Shown piece by piece: positions 4,924-6,692 of a stretch of 6,692 bases of DNA. Position numbers and translations under genes: made by a program. Source of the DNA: Nitrososphaerota archaeon (GTDB taxonomy: Archaea; Thermoproteota; Nitrososphaeria; Nitrososphaerales; Nitrosopumilaceae); assembly GCA_022564385.1 (NCBI GenBank), contig JADFLN010000077.1:1-6692 (forward strand), read 5' to 3'. Below the pieces are notes generated by a model. That model did no database searches. It was not told the DNA's origin and saw only the letters and a program-made list of their open reading frames with translations. Numbering within the stretch: the stretch's first letter is position 1; every line of letters starts with the position of its first letter.

Positions 4924-6318
4924 TTGCAAGAGAGATTATTGAGCCCAAAAGATTTCAATCCAAAAAATATTGGTATCTATGATTATGACAAGAGAATCTT
5001 AAGAACTTTAATTCTAATCAAAAAAGAACTCTCACAAGAAAACATCGACTTGATTGAGAAATATCGTAATGTAATGATTATAGAATCACTCTCAAAGGCA
5101 GTACAGCACAAGCACCTTCAGACACTCCTTAATCTGAGCAGGTTTTTAGAAAAAAACTGGAAAGATACCACAAAAACAGACATTGAGATGATTATTTCTA
5201 AAGTGGTTCAGAAATACTCTCCTGACGGTCAGGAGACAAACACCACACATGACCACAAAAAGGTCTTGAAGATATTTTTTAGATGGCTCAAGCTTGGCTC
5301 TAGAATCAAAGACGAAGTAGGTGATCCTCCGGAGACCAAACATGTCAAGATGAAACGAATCAAAGACAAAATTGCAAGAGAAGACCTGCTTACAGAATCT
5401 GATCGAACACGCATCTTGTATGCATGCGGTGAAAATGTACGGGACAGGGCATTTATTGACTGTCTCTATGATAGTGGCATAAGACCTGGAGAAATTTTAA
5501 ACTTGCAGATAAAACATGTAAAGTTTGATCAGTATGGAATTGTTTTACAAGTGGATGGCAAAACTGGCGCAAGAACCGTACGGTTGATAGAGTCCATCCC
5601 AAACTTTTCTGCTTGGTTTAATGTGCATCCTTACAGAGACAATCCAAATGCACCACTATGGATAACTCTTAACAAAGCAAAGTATGGACTACAACTCACA
5701 TACAATTCTGCACGTCAAATGGTTCTGAGAAGAAGTGTCATGGCAAATATGTCCAAGAAAATTTATCTTAATTTGTTCAGACATTCTGAAGCTACAAGAA
5801 CTGCAAAATTCATGACAGAAGCCAACATGAAAAAGCGTCATGGATGGGCTGCTGACTCTAAAATGGCTGCACGTTACGTCCATCTTATCGACTCTGATGT
5901 TGATGATACACTCTTCAAACATTTTGGAATCAAACATGAAGAATTAGAAAAACAAAATCTTCCACGAACATGTACTATTTGCAAAATGGTAAATGATCCT
6001 CATGTAAATATCTGCTCAAAGTGCACAAAGCCGCTTAACCTTGGTGGTATCTCAAAAATTGATGAATTACAAAAACAAGAAATCAAAAAACTTGCAAAAC
6101 AACTAGTATCTGAAGAGACTGAAGAATGGAAGGAAAAATTCTTTGATATTCAAAAAGAGATGATATTGCAACGATCCTCATATACACTGTACAACGCAAT
6201 GAATGGAATTCCTACTAAAGTTGACCTGAAACAATTGGAATCTCAGGAATCTTCTAGAAAACCAGAAACGTTGGCATGGAAACCACTTTTGCCTTATTCT
6301 ACAAATCACAGTTTCTAG
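4924..6318 (+). CDS. Tyrosine recombinase/integrase with C-terminal zinc ribbon
   Basis: Site-specific recombinase of the archaeal phage-integrase type, which cuts and joins DNA through a tyrosine. The 464 residues comprise an N-terminal core-binding region (about 40-150), the catalytic domain (about 155-335), a zinc ribbon (Cys350, Cys353, Cys364, Cys367) and a Lys/Glu-rich, probably coiled-coil stretch (about 376-418). Catalytic residues by pattern: Arg187 (SGIRPGEI), Lys213 (DGKTGAR), Arg286 (LFRHSEAT), Trp308 (HGWAADSKM) and Tyr318 (ARYVHL). The HxxR His is Asn283. No ATG is available near the 5' end: the frame opens after a TAA at 4912, so the start is TTG at 4924 or, with the TTTAAAT box, TTG at 4939. 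It directly follows tRNA-Asp, a classic integration target. Spot counts suggest a GC content above argH. It could be an element integrase or a domesticated remnant. Confidence 0.92.
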   Translation: MQERLLSPKDFNPKNIGIYDYDKRILRTLILIKKELSQENIDLIEKYRNVMIIESLSKAVQHKHLQTLLNLSRFLEKNWKDTTKTDIEMIISKVVQKYSPDGQETNTTHDHKKVLKIFFRWLKLGSRIKDEVGDPPETKHVKMKRIKDKIAREDLLTESDRTRILYACGENVRDRAFIDCLYDSGIRPGEILNLQIKHVKFDQYGIVLQVDGKTGARTVRLIESIPNFSAWFNVHPYRDNPNAPLWITLNKAKYGLQLTYNSARQMVLRRSVMANMSKKIYLNLFRHSEATRTAKFMTEANMKKRHGWAADSKMAARYVHLIDSDVDDTLFKHFGIKHEELEKQNLPRTCTICKMVNDPHVNICSKCTKPLNLGGISKIDELQKQEIKKLAKQLVSEETEEWKEKFFDIQKEMILQRSSYTLYNAMNGIPTKVDLKQLESQESSRKPETLAWKPLLPYSTNHSF

Positions 6319-6331
6319 ATGTCTATTCGTA

Positions 6332-6349
6332 TTGTTCAATATTGAGCAA
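6332..6349. repeat. 18-nt inverted repeat after the integrase
   Basis: TTGTTCAAT followed by ATTGAGCAA is a palindrome with one T/G mismatch that could pair as a wobble in RNA. It starts 14 nt after the integrase stop. It could be a protein-binding site or a hairpin in the integrase 3' UTR; function unknown. Confidence 0.5.
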
Positions 6350-6392
6350 ATCTCTCGAATGGCATTATTACTTTGGTTCAAATCTCTAAACA

Positions 6393-6408
6393 ATGATTTC
6401 AAAATCAT
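6393..6408. repeat. 16-nt perfect inverted repeat
   Basis: ATGATTT and AAATCAT are exact reverse complements separated by CA. This is the second of three inverted repeats in the integrase downstream spacer. Function unknown. Confidence 0.5.
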
Positions 6409-6418
6409 GTGAATCTGT

Positions 6419-6436
6419 AGTTTTTCTAGAAATACT
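6419..6436. repeat. 18-nt near-perfect inverted repeat
   Basis: AGTTTTTCTAGAAATACT is self-complementary except for one T-T pair, with a perfect 10-nt core TTTCTAGAAA. This is the third inverted repeat of the spacer and lies just before the oligo-A/oligo-T tracts. Function unknown. Confidence 0.5.
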
Positions 6437-6483
6437 AAAAAAAATTGCATTTTTGAAATCTTTTTTTATTTTGATTTTTTTTT
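6437..6483. terminator. Probable bidirectional terminator region
   Basis: On the plus strand, T7 (6461-6467) and T9 (6475-6483) follow a small hairpin AAAAAT-TGC-ATTTTT (6440-6454); these could end the integrase transcript. On the minus strand, T8 (6444-6437) could end the transcript of the small gene stopping at 6487. This suits the convergent arrangement. Confidence 0.55.
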
Positions 6484-6486
6484 AAA

Positions 6487-6690
6487 TTATATTTTAAGTA
6501 CGTTTGAATTCATATCTGCTGCAGATGCAGTAAGTTCATTATATTCACATTCAGGATTACATTTTTCAGATTCTTTTACACACATACATCCAGGGTAAGC
6601 GTGATAAAATTGTGGACCTATCCCTCCAATCCGTGGCAATCCTGTAATTAATCCTACAAACTGTAAAACTTCATGTGAAGCAAGACTCAT
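6487..6690 (-). CDS. Small Cys-rich hypothetical protein, possibly 5'-truncated by the window
   Basis: I do not recognise this protein. From the ATG at 6690 it has 67 residues, but the frame stays open to the window edge, so it may be the C-terminal part of something longer. Residues 8-25 are hydrophobic and glycine-containing (VLQFVGLITG then PRIGGIG), perhaps a membrane-associated or buried segment. AYPGCMC and EKCNPEC give four Cys (35, 37, 44, 48) with CxC and CxxxC spacing and nearby His30, which could bind a metal or form disulfides. The tail is polar. In-frame coding over the whole stretch, a T8 tract downstream and the Cys pattern argue for a real gene. It is convergent with the integrase, and there is no evidence that it belongs to the same element. 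Confidence 0.5.
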   Translation of the reverse strand: MSLASHEVLQFVGLITGLPRIGGIGPQFYHAYPGCMCVKESEKCNPECEYNELTASAADMNSNVLKI

Positions 6691-6692
6691 AC

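Noticed and set aside
6352..6365. TCTCGAATGGC as a possible second att copy of the tRNA-Asp T-loop (TTCGAATCCC).
   Set aside because: Only TCGAAT is shared and the following bases differ, so this is not a credible attachment repeat.
6178..6450. 90-codon open frame on the minus strand overlapping the integrase 3' end and the spacer.
   Set aside because: Runs through the inverted repeats and antisense to the integrase tail; low-complexity composition and no recognisable motif.

Overview
The window looks like a low-GC ammonia-oxidising archaeon of the Thaumarchaeota/Nitrososphaerota, probably near Nitrosopumilus. The support is indirect: AT-rich DNA, archaeal BRE/TATA signals about 25 bp upstream of genes, apparently leaderless starts, an archaeal-type integrase with a zinc ribbon, and proteins that resemble thaumarchaeal homologues as I remember them. 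No 16S or amo marker is present, so the lineage is an inference.

Layout. (1) 1-2802, plus strand: the end of a succinate dehydrogenase (complex II) operon in the order sdhA (5' end cut by the window), sdhC, sdhD, sdhB, with junctions of 0, 1 and 2 nt. (2) 2799-3122, minus strand: a MIP18/DUF59-family Fe-S assembly protein, convergent with sdhB and sharing a TTAA double stop. (3) 3172-4632, plus strand: argH, divergent from the MIP18 gene. One self-complementary TATATATA lies midway between the two start codons. (4) 4652-4900: two divergent tRNA genes, tRNA-Lys(TTT) on the minus strand and tRNA-Asp(GTC) on the plus strand, each with a recognisable promoter. (5) 4924-6318: a tyrosine recombinase starting 23 nt after the tRNA-Asp CCA. 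(6) 6319-6486: a very AT-rich spacer with three 16-18 nt inverted repeats and oligo-T tracts. (7) 6487-6692, minus strand: the C-terminal part, or all, of a small Cys-rich protein I do not recognise.

How it fits together. The left two thirds is core metabolism. SdhABCD oxidises succinate to fumarate and passes electrons to quinone. ArgH releases fumarate while making arginine. The MIP18 protein could help build the Fe-S clusters that SdhB needs. The right third looks like one edge of an integrated element or its remnant, with a tRNA-Asp gene as the likely target. No second attachment site is visible, so the other boundary would lie outside the window.

The points most worth checking are: unpaired positions in the D- and T-stems of tRNA-Asp beside the integrase; an Asn in place of the usual His of the integrase HxxR motif; the symmetric TATA element that seems to drive two leaderless genes; matching His motifs in SdhC and SdhD that hint at a two-haem anchor; and the inverted-repeat cluster after the integrase. 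I did not find a clear undescribed multi-gene system.
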